64,000 nucleotides of DNA from Psychromonas sp. SP041 (GCF_000470315.2 NZ_CBRF02000024.1:1-64000); one strand, 5' to 3'; counted from the stretch's first letter, positions 24,613-35,935 are shown. A program made the numbers and translations. The notes: a model not told the origin generated them from the sequence alone.

Positions 24613-26934
24613 TTAGACTCCCTTTTTCTTCAAGTAAACTGATGATAATGGAGGTAAATTAACAACGATTGAATGGCCTTTCCCTTGCCAAGGGTAAGCT
24701 TCGCTAACAAACACGCCCATAAAATCACCCATTGAATAGTTACTTCCCCAATAATATTCACTGTCAGTATTGATAACGACTTCATATTGACCGGCCTCTT
24801 CAACAGCAACACGATACTTCTCGCGTGGCATTGGTGTGAAATTAGAAAGGCAAATGACATACTCACTTTTATCTAAATTATAGCGAATAAATGAAATAAT
24901 GCTGTTCACTCCATCGCTATGATCTAACCATTCAAAACCTGTTGGCTCATAATCAGACTCGTACATTGCGCTGTTATCTTTGTAAAAATGATTCAAATCA
25001 GCAATTAATTTTTGTTGGCCTTTATGTTTATCGAAAGCTAATAAACCCCAATCTAAACTTTGATTATGATTCCACTCACGACTTTGTCCGAACTCGCCGC
25101 CCATGAAGTTTAATTTTTTACCCGGGTGCGCATACATATACCCCATATAAGCACGTAAATTAGCAGCAGCTTGCCATTCGTCACCTGGCATTTTATTCAA
25201 CATACTTTTTTTACCGTGTACCACTTCGTCATGTGAAATAGGTAAAACAAAATGTTCGTTATAGTGATAAACCATCGCAAAGGTCATTTCATGGTGATGG
25301 TATTTACGGTACATCGGATCTTGTTGAATATAACTTAACGTGTCATGCATCCAGCCCATGTTCCATTTAAAGCCAAAGCCTAAACCGCCTTCAAAGGTCG
25401 GTTTTGAAACGCCACTAAATGCGGTTGATTCTTCAGCGATAGTCATGGCATTAGGGTATTGGCTATACACTTCTTCGTTAAACCATTTTAATAAGCTAAT
25501 CGCTTCATAGTTGTGATTACCACCATCAACATTAGGGACCCACTCACCTTCTTCACGTGAGTAATCCCAATACAGCATAGAGGCAACTGCATCGACTCGT
25601 AGTCCATCAACGTGGAATTTATCTAGCCAGATGAGTGCACTGGCCACGAGAAATTGACGGACATTGTCACGTCCAAAGTCATAAATGTAAGAGTTCCAAT
25701 CAGGATGCCAACCACGCTTAGGATCTTCATACTCATATAAAGGTGTACCATCAAAGCGCGCTAAACCGTGTGGGTCAGCAGGGAAATGTGCAGGGACCCA
25801 ATCAACGATAATACCAATACCTGCTTGATGACATTGATCAATGAAATACTTTAAGTCATCAGCATCACCAAAACGACTGGTTGCAGCAAATAAACCAACG
25901 GGTTGATAGCCCCAAGATCCATCAAAGGGAAATTCTGAAATAGGCAGTACTTCTAAATGTGTGTAGCCCATTTCAACTAAATAAGGTAATAGCTCTTCAG
26001 CAAGTTCACGGTAGCTAAGCATTCGCTCTACACCGTTCTCATTTTTACGTTTCCATGAGCCTAAATGGACTTCATAAATACTCATCGCCGTGAAGCGTTT
26101 GTCACCAGTATTAGCATCTTGCCATGCTTGGTCATTCCACTGGTAAGCATCATGATCAACCACGATTGATGAATGTGATGGATATAACTCCGCTTGAAAA
26201 CCAACAGGATCGGCTTTATGCGGTAAACGATTACCCATCGCATCTTTTAATTCAAACTTATAAGCACAACCAGCGGATAAGCCTGGAATGAAGATCACCC
26301 AATGACCACACCAACTTCGCTGCATCGGATGAATTTGACCATTCCAATGATTGTAAGCAGAAATCAAGCTAACGCTACTTGCATTCGGTGCGTAAACAAT
26401 AAAGCGTACACCACTAATTTTTACGTCATTGTTGGTTATTGTTCTTAATTGTGCACCCAGTGTGTGATACACATTTTGCGGGGCTTCATGTAACGTCGAC
26501 AGTCCTTCAAAGGCAATATCATGAAATTGATAAGGGTCTATAAACTCATGCGCATCATTTGTATACTCAGCACTTAATTGATAAATAAACTTCTCACTGA
26601 CAGACGGTAAATTAACTTCAAACAATCCGGCATCATAAATTTGAGTTAACTCACCAGAAAGGTGTGACCCATCAAGCGCAGAGAAAGAAACCGCTTTAGC
26701 TTCTGGCAACCAGACTCGTAATAAAAAACCGACTCCATTAGCATTTTTGATTAACCCTAATTGTTCAAAAGGATTAGCTAATGTTGCTTTTTCTAGTTGA
26801 TTAAGTAACGTTAATTTTAATGGCATTGTTTTGATTTCTGTCCCTACTTTAGGAGTAACTACCTTCTTCACTGCGGTCTTCTTTACAGCTTTTTCTTTTG
26901 TAGCTACTTTCTTTGTCGTTGGTTTTTTAGTCAT
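24613..26934 (-). CDS. glgB: 1,4-alpha-glucan branching enzyme
   Basis: This 773-residue GH13 enzyme makes alpha-1,6 branches. It has the N1 and CBM48 N-terminal modules (about 45-265). The catalytic barrel shows VDGLRVDAVASMLYWDYS (nucleophile), IAEESTAF (acid/base) and ISHDEVVHGKKSML, followed by a C-terminal beta domain. Residues 1-40 are an unusual Lys/Ala/Thr/Val-rich basic tail (TKKPTTKKVATKEKAVKKTA) absent from E. coli GlgB. TAGGT before the first ATG and none before Met37 favour the long form. It lies between malQ (41 bases) and glgX (0 bases). Confidence 0.95.
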   Translation of the reverse strand: MTKKPTTKKVATKEKAVKKTAVKKVVTPKVGTEIKTMPLKLTLLNQLEKATLANPFEQLGLIKNANGVGFLLRVWLPEAKAVSFSALDGSHLSGELTQIYDAGLFEVNLPSVSEKFIYQLSAEYTNDAHEFIDPYQFHDIAFEGLSTLHEAPQNVYHTLGAQLRTITNNDVKISGVRFIVYAPNASSVSLISAYNHWNGQIHPMQRSWCGHWVIFIPGLSAGCAYKFELKDAMGNRLPHKADPVGFQAELYPSHSSIVVDHDAYQWNDQAWQDANTGDKRFTAMSIYEVHLGSWKRKNENGVERMLSYRELAEELLPYLVEMGYTHLEVLPISEFPFDGSWGYQPVGLFAATSRFGDADDLKYFIDQCHQAGIGIIVDWVPAHFPADPHGLARFDGTPLYEYEDPKRGWHPDWNSYIYDFGRDNVRQFLVASALIWLDKFHVDGLRVDAVASMLYWDYSREEGEWVPNVDGGNHNYEAISLLKWFNEEVYSQYPNAMTIAEESTAFSGVSKPTFEGGLGFGFKWNMGWMHDTLSYIQQDPMYRKYHHHEMTFAMVYHYNEHFVLPISHDEVVHGKKSMLNKMPGDEWQAAANLRAYMGYMYAHPGKKLNFMGGEFGQSREWNHNQSLDWGLLAFDKHKGQQKLIADLNHFYKDNSAMYESDYEPTGFEWLDHSDGVNSIISFIRYNLDKSEYVICLSNFTPMPREKYRVAVEEAGQYEVVINTDSEYYWGSNYSMGDFMGVFVSEAYPWQGKGHSIVVNLPPLSSVYLKKKGV

Positions 26935-26975
26935 ATTAAATACCTAATTCGAAGTTTATTTAGCCTGAACTTACA

Positions 26976-29168
26976 TTATTTAGAACGAGCTTCTGTTAAC
27001 GCTTTCATTAAATGCAGAATGTCGCTATCAGCAAAAATAGCCTCTACATTATGCGTTAACTTACGTTGCCAATTTCTATACTCATCGCTTGTGCCTGGCA
27101 CATTAACGGGTTGGTCCATTTCTAAGAAATCTTCAAGTTGTAAACTCAATAACGAAGCACTGCCCGTCGCAAGATGCTTTTGTAAGTCAAAACTTAAAGC
27201 TTTATCCATCCCTGTTGTATTGGCATCCAGATAAAGATCATCCGGTACACTGTTATGACCATGTAAACTATTTAGAATTTGTTGTTTGCTTTCAACTCGG
27301 TCTGCCAGTAATCGGTGAAATACTTCATCATCTGGGTATAAACCTAACGTTCTACCTAAATACAGATCTTCACAGTGCCAATACCCTTTAATCGTCGGCA
27401 TATCATGTGTCGACAATGTTGCCATCGCCTGTTGTATATAATGCGAAGGGGAGATAAAACCGCCATCGGGTGCTTGTTCAAAAAAGAAGACTTTATAAGA
27501 ATAAACGCCAGCCTCTTTTAATAGCACATCCATACCTTCAGGTACTGTGCCTAAGTCTTCACCGATCACTAAGCATTGGTTACGTGTGCTTTCTAGCGCT
27601 AATATATTCAACATATCGTAAATATTGTAATAAATATAAGCCCCTGCGTCGGCAGTAGAACCTTCTGGTACCCACCATAATCGTAATAAGGCCATCACAT
27701 GGTCGATACGTAAGGCACCACAATGGCTCATGTTAGACTGTAATAATTCAATGAAAGGTTGGTAACGCGATTTGTAAAGTTGGTCTGGTGAAAGCGGAGG
27801 TAATCCCCAACTTTGCCCTAGCGGCCCTAAGACATCAGGTGGCGCACCAATACTGACATTTTCACAATACAAATCATGATTTGCCCAAATTTCGCTACTG
27901 CTTTTTCCCACACCAACCGCTAAATCTCTATACAAGCCTAACGTCATGCCTAATGAACGAGCAAGTTCATCTGCTTCAGCTAATTGCGTATCAGTAACCC
28001 ATTGGCAATAACTCCAGAACAAGATTTCCTGTTTATTTTCAGTTATCCAATCTTGTGTACTGTCGCTAGAGAATGATTGAAAGCTTTCAGGCCATGATGG
28101 CCAGCCCCAAGCGTGCTCATTTTCAGCTAAAAATTTAAATTGCAAAGCATCATAAGCAGCTTGTTGCGTTAATGAATCACCTTTCTGTTTAACAAACTCA
28201 TGCAGGGAATCTAAACGCGTTTGATTTTCTTTTTTTCCATTTATTAGGGTATCAAACAGTGACCTAAGTGCCTTCAATTTAACTGTGGTGACATTAACAT
28301 AATCAACCCATTCCGACTCTCTCAGGCTTGATAGTTGTTGTTGGAATTCAGATGTTGCTAATTCAGCTTGTAAACTATCGCAATGTGTAAACTCAGGTAC
28401 AGCAGTGATATCGGTATACAGTATATTTAACCATTTACGCGATGAAGGACTATAGGGGCTTGCATTCTGTGGTTGGGATGGGTTGAGTGCATGAATTGGA
28501 TTTAAACCAATGAAGTCTCCACCATTTTCCGCTGTTTTAATGAGTAACTGTTTTAAATCGGAGAAATCGCCAATTCCCCAATTGCTTTGGCTTTTCAAAC
28601 AATATAGTTGAACACTTGTCCCCCACAGTTTTTTACCCTCTTGAATAGCCATTGGGGTAAAACAAGCATCTGGAGTGATGATTAAGGACATTTCAGCTAA
28701 TGGTTCTTCATTGCCTTTTTCGAGTAAAGTTAATTGATGATAACCAATATTTAAAGGCACTTCGATAGTCACTTCATATAATTGAAATTCGACGTCAGAA
28801 ATATCTTTGCAGCCTAATAAAGGAAAATCAGTCGCCGTAATAGTTTTATCAATTTGCAAACCGTCTTCTGTTGTTATTCTATAAATTAATGGGTCTGTAA
28901 CAAAGTCGATAGGCAGGTGAACTTCAAGTTGATATTCGCGATCTTGCTGTAAAACTGAAACAGGTGCTAACAAAGATAACCAATGTTGTAACTCTTCCTG
29001 TTCATAATAAGCAGTTAATGCAGCATCATCTGATGCATCAAACCCCATATGGTTAATAAGTGTCTTAACGTTTTCATCAAGAACTGTGGTTGGTTTACCC
29101 CAAGCATCAACGAAGTTAAGGTCGATACCTTTTAATTGCATAAATGAATCTAATGCTGAACTACTCAT
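26976..29168 (-). CDS. malQ: 4-alpha-glucanotransferase (amylomaltase)
   Basis: This 730-residue GH77 enzyme transfers maltodextrin chains and releases glucose. An N-terminal extension (1-150) precedes the barrel. Markers are NWGIGDFSDL, the catalytic GALRIDHVMALLRLWWVPEG and CLVIGEDLGTVPEGM, and LSTHDMPTIKGYW. It is the first gene of the malQ-glgB-glgX operon, with AGGTG before its ATG. The glucose it frees could be phosphorylated by Glk. No maltodextrin phosphorylase or MalT-like regulator is in this window. Confidence 0.95.
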   Translation of the reverse strand: MSSSALDSFMQLKGIDLNFVDAWGKPTTVLDENVKTLINHMGFDASDDAALTAYYEQEELQHWLSLLAPVSVLQQDREYQLEVHLPIDFVTDPLIYRITTEDGLQIDKTITATDFPLLGCKDISDVEFQLYEVTIEVPLNIGYHQLTLLEKGNEEPLAEMSLIITPDACFTPMAIQEGKKLWGTSVQLYCLKSQSNWGIGDFSDLKQLLIKTAENGGDFIGLNPIHALNPSQPQNASPYSPSSRKWLNILYTDITAVPEFTHCDSLQAELATSEFQQQLSSLRESEWVDYVNVTTVKLKALRSLFDTLINGKKENQTRLDSLHEFVKQKGDSLTQQAAYDALQFKFLAENEHAWGWPSWPESFQSFSSDSTQDWITENKQEILFWSYCQWVTDTQLAEADELARSLGMTLGLYRDLAVGVGKSSSEIWANHDLYCENVSIGAPPDVLGPLGQSWGLPPLSPDQLYKSRYQPFIELLQSNMSHCGALRIDHVMALLRLWWVPEGSTADAGAYIYYNIYDMLNILALESTRNQCLVIGEDLGTVPEGMDVLLKEAGVYSYKVFFFEQAPDGGFISPSHYIQQAMATLSTHDMPTIKGYWHCEDLYLGRTLGLYPDDEVFHRLLADRVESKQQILNSLHGHNSVPDDLYLDANTTGMDKALSFDLQKHLATGSASLLSLQLEDFLEMDQPVNVPGTSDEYRNWQRKLTHNVEAIFADSDILHLMKALTEARSK

Positions 29169-29464
29169 AATACACCTATCTATATGGTTAATTTATTACA
29201 GTTTTACAATCTTAAAAATGAGTATTTAACTAATAGAGAATATTTGCAATGATTTAATCAATAAACGCCTTTGCAATAAGATGTTTTTTTTACTAAATAA
29301 AATTAAACACTATTTATAATCACATAGCAATTAGCCTTACCTCTTTTTATACACGCCTTTAAAATTGAGAAATAATAGGTTTTATTATTTTTAATCAACA
29401 ATATAGTAGAATATGTGGAATAAGATAACAGCAGTAAATACAATTCATGACATAGGGAATAAAA
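29169..29464. other. divergent promoter region malQ / yeaD
   Basis: This is an AT-rich gap of about 295 bases between divergent genes. I could not find a convincing operator; the malQ and yeaD promoters must lie here. Confidence 0.4.
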
Positions 29465-30358
29465 ATGATTTCACATTTGCGACTTAAAACGACAAAAACA
29501 TTAAGCCCAAGCATTTGCATGCAAGTAGATGATAATGGTTTTGAATTTGTGGTTATTAATCATAAAAACTTCGATGCTGCTTTTTCACTTCATGGCGCTC
29601 ATTTAGTTCATTTCCAAACAAAACAGCAAGCACCTCTGATTTATCTCAGTAAATCGACACCTTACAATCATAGTAAAGCAATCAGAGGTGGCGTCCCTAT
29701 TTGTTGGCCATGGTTTGGTAATACAGAAGAAAGTAAAAGTAAAAATTTACCTTCGCATGGATTGGCTCGTATTAGCCAATGGACATTAGCTAACATTAAT
29801 GAAACAGGAGTTGGTGTTGATATTGAATTCTCACTGACTGCTAACGCTGAAACCAAAGCGATTTGGGATCACGACTTTTCATTAACACTTAACGCCTCTT
29901 TATCAGATCAAATTGAATTAAGCTTGATAACTAATAATACAAGTAATGAAGATTTCAGTTATGGTGGTGCACTCCATACTTATTTACATGTAGCTGACAG
30001 CGGTCATTGTTCAGTTGAAGGGCTTGCTCCTAGTTATAAAGATTCTCTGGATAACGGTAAACGTAAAAGTAGCGATCAGATTTTAAATATTAGTGAGTCG
30101 GTTGATTCTATTTATGATGCAGGTGAACAACAAATTAGAGTTAATGACAAAAGTAACCAACGAACAATAACGATTAATAATGAGGGAAATGATTCTGTTG
30201 TGGTCTGGAATCCATGGGTAGAAATAGCAAAAAAATTCGTTGATATGCCAGATGATGGTTATAAAACAATGCTATGTATAGAGTCTGCAATTACCTCAAA
30301 ACAAGGTGTATTGATTAAAGCGGGACAATCACACACACTAAAAACAGTTATAAAATAA
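29465..30358 (+). CDS. yeaD: D-hexose-6-phosphate mutarotase
   Basis: This 297-residue protein of the aldose-1-epimerase fold interconverts the anomers of hexose 6-phosphates. RGGVPICWPWFG, LPSHGLAR and the late VVVWNPWVEIAKKF are characteristic of the YeaD branch, which binds the phosphate of glucose-6-phosphate. AGGGAA precedes the ATG. It lies directly upstream of gapA, as in E. coli (where the order is gapA-yeaD), and is separated from it by a regulatory region. Confidence 0.92.
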   Translation: MISHLRLKTTKTLSPSICMQVDDNGFEFVVINHKNFDAAFSLHGAHLVHFQTKQQAPLIYLSKSTPYNHSKAIRGGVPICWPWFGNTEESKSKNLPSHGLARISQWTLANINETGVGVDIEFSLTANAETKAIWDHDFSLTLNASLSDQIELSLITNNTSNEDFSYGGALHTYLHVADSGHCSVEGLAPSYKDSLDNGKRKSSDQILNISESVDSIYDAGEQQIRVNDKSNQRTITINNEGNDSVVVWNPWVEIAKKFVDMPDDGYKTMLCIESAITSKQGVLIKAGQSHTLKTVIK

Positions 30359-30545
30359 ACAATAACTTTCATAAATATAAAAAAACTCACAAAAAACGAA
30401 CAAAAAAAATCTATTTTATGAAATAAGGTTATGGAACTAGTTACAGTTAGCTATTGACTTAAGTAAAAAGCTAAAATAGAACGAGAAATAGCAGTTTAAT
30501 GATGGTTTTTCTTTATTTTATCAAGAATAGCCCTTAATATGCCTT

Positions 30546-30560
30546 AGTAATTTAATTACT
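30546..30560. promoter_or_regulatory. HexR-like operator upstream of gapA
   Basis: AGTAATTTAATTACT is an inverted repeat matching 12 of 15 positions of the HexR consensus TGTAATWAAATTACA. It lies about 105 bases upstream of the TATAAT at 30667. gapA is a known HexR target in Shewanella and others. Confidence 0.5.
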
Positions 30561-30652
30561 GTGATATTAGTTCAAAAAAACATTATCTTTTTTTAGAAAA
30601 TAATTAAGAAAGTTTTTTGTGAGCTTATAACTTGACTAACATCAAGTCTTAG

Positions 30653-31708
<1,056 letters not shown>

Positions 31709-31729
31709 GTTTAATTAAATAGAATTTAT

Positions 31730-31756
31730 AAAGCCTGCTATACGCGGGCTTTTTTG
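31730..31756 (+). terminator. gapA terminator (native)
   Basis: AAGCCTGC pairs with GCGGGCTT (one G-U type mismatch) and is followed by six Ts. Confidence 0.85.
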
Positions 31757-31899
31757 TGCCTGTAATAAAATACATTAAATTAAATACATTAAATGGCATA
31801 GCAGAAGAACAACGAAATCGAACTAAGTTAACACACGAAATAAAGTGCTAGACCTAGTTGCACTTATTTCTAAATAAGTTTAATTAAATAGAATATTTG

Positions 31900-31924
31900 A
31901 AGCCTGCCTTGTGCAGGCTTTTTT
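31900..31924 (+). terminator. second terminator, array copy 1
   Basis: AAGCCTGC and GCAGGCTT pair perfectly around CTTGT and are followed by Ts. The stem is improved compared with the native one. Confidence 0.8.
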
Positions 31925-32049
31925 ATGCCTGCAATAAAATACATTAAATGGTAGAAGAACAACGAAATCGAACTAAGTTAACTCCCGAAATAAAGTTCTA
32001 GACCTAGTTGCACTTATTTCTAAATAAGTTTAATTAAATAGAATATTTG

Positions 32050-32074
32050 AAGCCTGCCTTGTGCAGGCTTTTTT
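32050..32074 (+). terminator. third terminator, array copy 2
   Basis: Identical to the terminator at 31900-31924 in stem, loop and T run. Confidence 0.8.
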
Positions 32075-32260
32075 ATGCCTGCAATAAAATACATTAAATT
32101 AAATACATTAAATGGCGTGGCAGATAGAACAACGAAATCGAACTAAGTTAACACACGAAATAAAGTGCTAGATCTACTAACCCTTATTTCTAAATAAGTT
32201 TAATGAGATGGCATGGTAGATAAAACAACGAAATCGAACCAAGTTAACACACGAAATTTA

Positions 32261-32747
32261 ACTAAATTAAAATGATGCAGTGCTAGAAAACCTAAACAAA
32301 CGTAAAGTTGTTATTATCTATTAGAAAAATGAATTAATGTTTCCCAATAAAACAAAAAAGATCATTCCACTATTGTTTATAGAAAAACATTTAAAATAAG
32401 TGGTTTAATTTAACAGCCCTTTATGACTTAAAACCCTTCAAACCTGCTGAAAGGTAAGCTATTTAAATTTAAAGCCGCAACATTGGCCTTCCCTTTCTTA
32501 TAAGTTAAAAAATGAAACAACCGCTGTTACAACCCATCAAAAATAATAACTTTAATTTCACAATCTTGTAACTACCACTTCAAACGCCAAATAACCAACG
32601 TCAAAAGAAGACGTAAACAATATTTAAAGGGTTTAAGAAGCTAACTTGGTAAAATCTGCTTAATTTCAAAGGCATTTATACCAATTGATTCGCTTTTTAT
32701 GATCAAATTAGCCACAATATAACGACTCAAGCAATAGGTACAAAAAT
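32261..32747. other. non-coding gap between the gapA-tail array and sbcB
   Basis: No gene, RNA or repeat is recognised here. It is AT-rich and must hold the sbcB promoter. Confidence 0.4.
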
Positions 32748-34178
32748 ATGAATCAAGAATCCCCAAGCCTTCTTTGGCACGATTATGAAACCTTCGGGTT
32801 AAACCCAGGAACGGATCGCCCTTCTCAGTTTGCAGGCATTCGTACTGATCTTGATTTAAATATCATTTCTGAGCCTTATCAATGGTACTGCAGACCACCC
32901 AACGATTATTTACCTGCTCCTGAAGCGTGTTTAGTAACGGGAATAACACCACAATATGCGTTGCAACATGGTGAATTTGAAAACCAATTTATATTTAATA
33001 TATTGCAGCAATTCCAACAGCAAAACACGTGCGTTGTTGGGTATAACAATATTCGCTTTGATGATGAAGTCACACGCTTTACTTTGTATCGTAATTTTCA
33101 TGACCCTTATCAAAGAGAATGGCAAAATGGCTGCTCTCGCTGGGACATTATTGACATGGTTCGCGCTTGCTATGCACTCAGACCAGAAGGTATTGAATGG
33201 GTATTTGATGAAAATGATGCGCCAAGTTTTAAACTTGAGTTATTAACTAAAGCTAATGACATTGTTCATCAGCAAGCACATGATGCGATGTCGGATGTTT
33301 ATGCCACTATCGCCATGGCAAAACTAATTAAGACAGCACATCCAAAGCTATATGACTATTGTTATAGTTTGAGACAAAAAAATAAAGTATTAAACGAACT
33401 GAAGCTTGGTACATTTAAACCTTTAGTTCATATCTCTGGTATGTTTTCTGCGATGCAAGGCTGTTGTTCTTATATTTTACCTATCGCACAACACCCAAGT
33501 AACAATAATGCAGTGATAGTGCTTGATTTAAATAAAGATATTTCACAACTTTTATCGTTGAGTGTTGAAGATATCCAATCTTACTTATATACCGCTACGG
33601 ATAATTTACCAGAGGGTATTAATAGACCCCCTATTAAATTAATCCATATTAATAAATGCCCTATCGTAGCAAGTGCAAAAACATTAAGTGCAGAGAGAGC
33701 AAAAGAATTAGGGGTTGATGCAAAACAATGCCGTCAATCAATGGATACGTTCTCAGAAAATAAACATTTGGTTGAGAAACTGATTGCAGTGTTTGACACT
33801 GAATCCAAAAGCAGCAAGGAACAACAACCAGAACAAAAATTGTATTCTGGCGGTTTCCCTACTGCTAACGACAAAAATCAAGCAAAAGCGATCACCAGTT
33901 TGTCGCCACAACAAATTGCTAATTACCAAGTTACTTTTGATGATCCTAATTTTGATAATTTATGGTGGCGATACAAAGCAAGAAATTATCCGCAAATGTT
34001 ATCACTTGAAGAGCAACAAAAATGGGGTAGACACAGAGAAGCTTATCTTATTGAACATGTAGATAATTATGTTGCACGCTTAGAAATGCTAGTGATTGAG
34101 CATCAACATAGCCCAGAAAAGATCGAAGTATTGCAAAAACTGGGACATTACTTAGAGTTTTTGACAGGGAATACATAA
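32748..34178 (+). CDS. sbcB: exodeoxyribonuclease I
   Basis: This 476-residue 3'-5' single-strand DNA exonuclease is active in recombination and mismatch repair. The DEDDh active site is visible: Asp12 and Glu14 in WHDYETFGL, the Asp of YNNIRFDDE, and the His and Asp of HDAMSDVYATIAMAK. The SH3-like and helical C-terminal parts follow (RYKARNYPQMLSLEEQQKW). The length matches E. coli ExoI (475). It has no close neighbour on the same strand upstream. Confidence 0.95.
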   Translation: MNQESPSLLWHDYETFGLNPGTDRPSQFAGIRTDLDLNIISEPYQWYCRPPNDYLPAPEACLVTGITPQYALQHGEFENQFIFNILQQFQQQNTCVVGYNNIRFDDEVTRFTLYRNFHDPYQREWQNGCSRWDIIDMVRACYALRPEGIEWVFDENDAPSFKLELLTKANDIVHQQAHDAMSDVYATIAMAKLIKTAHPKLYDYCYSLRQKNKVLNELKLGTFKPLVHISGMFSAMQGCCSYILPIAQHPSNNNAVIVLDLNKDISQLLSLSVEDIQSYLYTATDNLPEGINRPPIKLIHINKCPIVASAKTLSAERAKELGVDAKQCRQSMDTFSENKHLVEKLIAVFDTESKSSKEQQPEQKLYSGGFPTANDKNQAKAITSLSPQQIANYQVTFDDPNFDNLWWRYKARNYPQMLSLEEQQKWGRHREAYLIEHVDNYVARLEMLVIEHQHSPEKIEVLQKLGHYLEFLTGNT

Positions 34179-34259
34179 GAGACATCATAAATGCTTTATT
34201 ATTAATCGATTATTTAATTATTAATAGAGCATGAATGTCTGATGAGGAGTTTACTTGTA

Positions 34260-34814
34260 TTGCGATTATTTTTTTTTATATTACTAAGCTCGTTAATGAC
34301 TTCAAGCTTTGCTAAAGATTCACCTAAAAATCAATTACAAATTGATTACCAAAATAGTCTGACGGGCATCGATTTTCTGGATTATCCTTTTTTGACTGTA
34401 TACCAAATCCCAGAAGCAACTTATGATTATCTTAATTCTGCTTTTAGTCGTTTTTATCGAACGGTTACTTTCAATACGTCTATTAAAGACAGTACATTTG
34501 TGAAAAGTAATCAATATGAAATCATTTCAATTCCTTTTATTGCCACTAATAGTGAATATTTTCAGTTTGAAGTCTTTGGTAAACTAACTGACTCCGAATA
34601 CAGTGTTCAAAGTGAAATGACTAAAAATAATGTTCTTTATCAATACAACGAAAATTCTGATGTGTTAGATATTTATAACAGTACAATTGCATTAGGTGCA
34701 GGCTTTAGCTTTAAAACATCCCCATTTAGTAAAGTTAAAGTGCTATTTTCTAATGAAAGTTTACCCGGATATGGTAATAGCCAGGCATTAATTGGATTTG
34801 AGTCTCAATTTTAA
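34260..34814 (+). CDS. exported protein of unknown function, probable beta-barrel
   Basis: This protein has about 184 residues. It has a signal peptide (RLFFFILLSSLMTSSFAKDS, cleavage after SFA) and a mature part rich in Tyr, Phe, Ser and Asn in alternating patterns, ending in ...IGFESQF. A C-terminal phenylalanine is the usual barrel-assembly signal of outer-membrane proteins. The TTG at 34260 is preferred because GAGGAG sits ten bases before it. An ATG at 34242 overlaps that ribosome-binding site and would add six residues. I recognise no family. It is small for an eight-strand barrel, but possible. Confidence 0.6.
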   Translation: MRLFFFILLSSLMTSSFAKDSPKNQLQIDYQNSLTGIDFLDYPFLTVYQIPEATYDYLNSAFSRFYRTVTFNTSIKDSTFVKSNQYEIISIPFIATNSEYFQFEVFGKLTDSEYSVQSEMTKNNVLYQYNENSDVLDIYNSTIALGAGFSFKTSPFSKVKVLFSNESLPGYGNSQALIGFESQF

Positions 34815-34949
34815 AGGCTCACTACACTGCAAACTATACATAGCTCAAAAACCTATATGGTATAACAAAATTTCACTTCCCCATTTACACACATTGGATA
34901 TGCTACTATCCATTAACAATTCAAACACCCAACTGATAGGAACAATATT

Positions 34950-35915
34950 ATGAGTAAGATTTTTAGCGATAATTCACAAGCAATTGGCAATACACCATTA
35001 GTACGTTTAAACAATGTAACGACGGGTAATGTATTTGCAAAAATTGAAAGTCGTAATCCAAGCTTCAGTGTGAAATGTCGTATTGGTGCTAACATGATTA
35101 CAGCAGCAGAAAAAGATGGCACTTTAACAAAAGATGTTGAATTAGTTGAAGCAACAAGTGGCAATACAGGTATTGCACTTGCATTTGTAGCCGCTGCTCG
35201 TGGATATAAAATCACATTAACAATGCCAAATACAATGAGTGTTGAGCGTCGTAAATTATTGAAAGCATTAGGTGCTAACTTAGTACTAACAGATGGTGCA
35301 TTAGGCATGAAAGGCGCTATCAACAAAGCAGAAGAACTTGGTGCTTCTACAACTGGTAAATACCTAGTATTACGTCAATTCGAAAACCCTGCAAACCCGC
35401 AAATCCATGTTGAAACAACAGGCCCTGAAATCTGGAATGATACTGACGGTGAAATCGATGTTTTTGTAGCTGGTGTTGGTACTGGTGGTACAATTTCTGG
35501 TGTAAGTCGTTACATTAAAGAAATTCAAGGTAAGAAAATTATCAGTGTTGCTGTTGAACCAACAGATTCACCTGTTATTTCACAAACATTAGCAGGCGAA
35601 GACATTAAACCTGGCCCACATAAAATCCAAGGTATCGGTGCTGGTTTCATTCCTAAAAACTTAGATATGTCATTAATTGATCGAGCTGAGCAAGTTAGTA
35701 ACGAAGATTCAATTAATATGGCTCGTCGTTTAATGGAAGAAGAAGGTATTTTAGCGGGTATTTCTTCAGGTGCAGCAGTTGTAGCAGCAGCGCGTTTAGC
35801 AGCAGAACCTGAATTCAAAGATAAAAATATTGTTGTAATCTTGCCAAGTTCTGGTGAGCGTTATTTATCAACCGCGCTTTTTGCTGGTGTTTTTGAAGGT
35901 GAAAACTTCGCATAA
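34950..35915 (+). CDS. cysK: cysteine synthase A (O-acetylserine sulfhydrylase)
   Basis: This 321-residue PLP enzyme makes cysteine from O-acetylserine and sulfide. Lys42 in SFSVKCR forms the Schiff base; [11 protein letters not shown] binds the substrate carboxylate; [12 protein letters not shown] holds the PLP phosphate. The length is close to E. coli CysK (323). ATAGGAAC precedes the ATG. It is followed by ptsHI-crr, the same order as in E. coli, but with its own terminator. Confidence 0.96.
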   Translation: MSKIFSDNSQAIGNTPLVRLNNVTTGNVFAKIESRNPSFSVKCRIGANMITAAEKDGTLTKDVELVEATSGNTGIALAFVAAARGYKITLTMPNTMSVERRKLLKALGANLVLTDGALGMKGAINKAEELGASTTGKYLVLRQFENPANPQIHVETTGPEIWNDTDGEIDVFVAGVGTGGTISGVSRYIKEIQGKKIISVAVEPTDSPVISQTLAGEDIKPGPHKIQGIGAGFIPKNLDMSLIDRAEQVSNEDSINMARRLMEEEGILAGISSGAAVVAAARLAAEPEFKDKNIVVILPSSGERYLSTALFAGVFEGENFA

Positions 35916-35935
35916 CGTCTAAAAAACGGCTTAAG

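Noticed and set aside
31810-32260. A second, broken gapA gene
   Set aside because: Only about the last 60 bases of the coding region are copied, and no upstream gapA sequence remains, so these are tail duplications and not a pseudogene of the whole gene.
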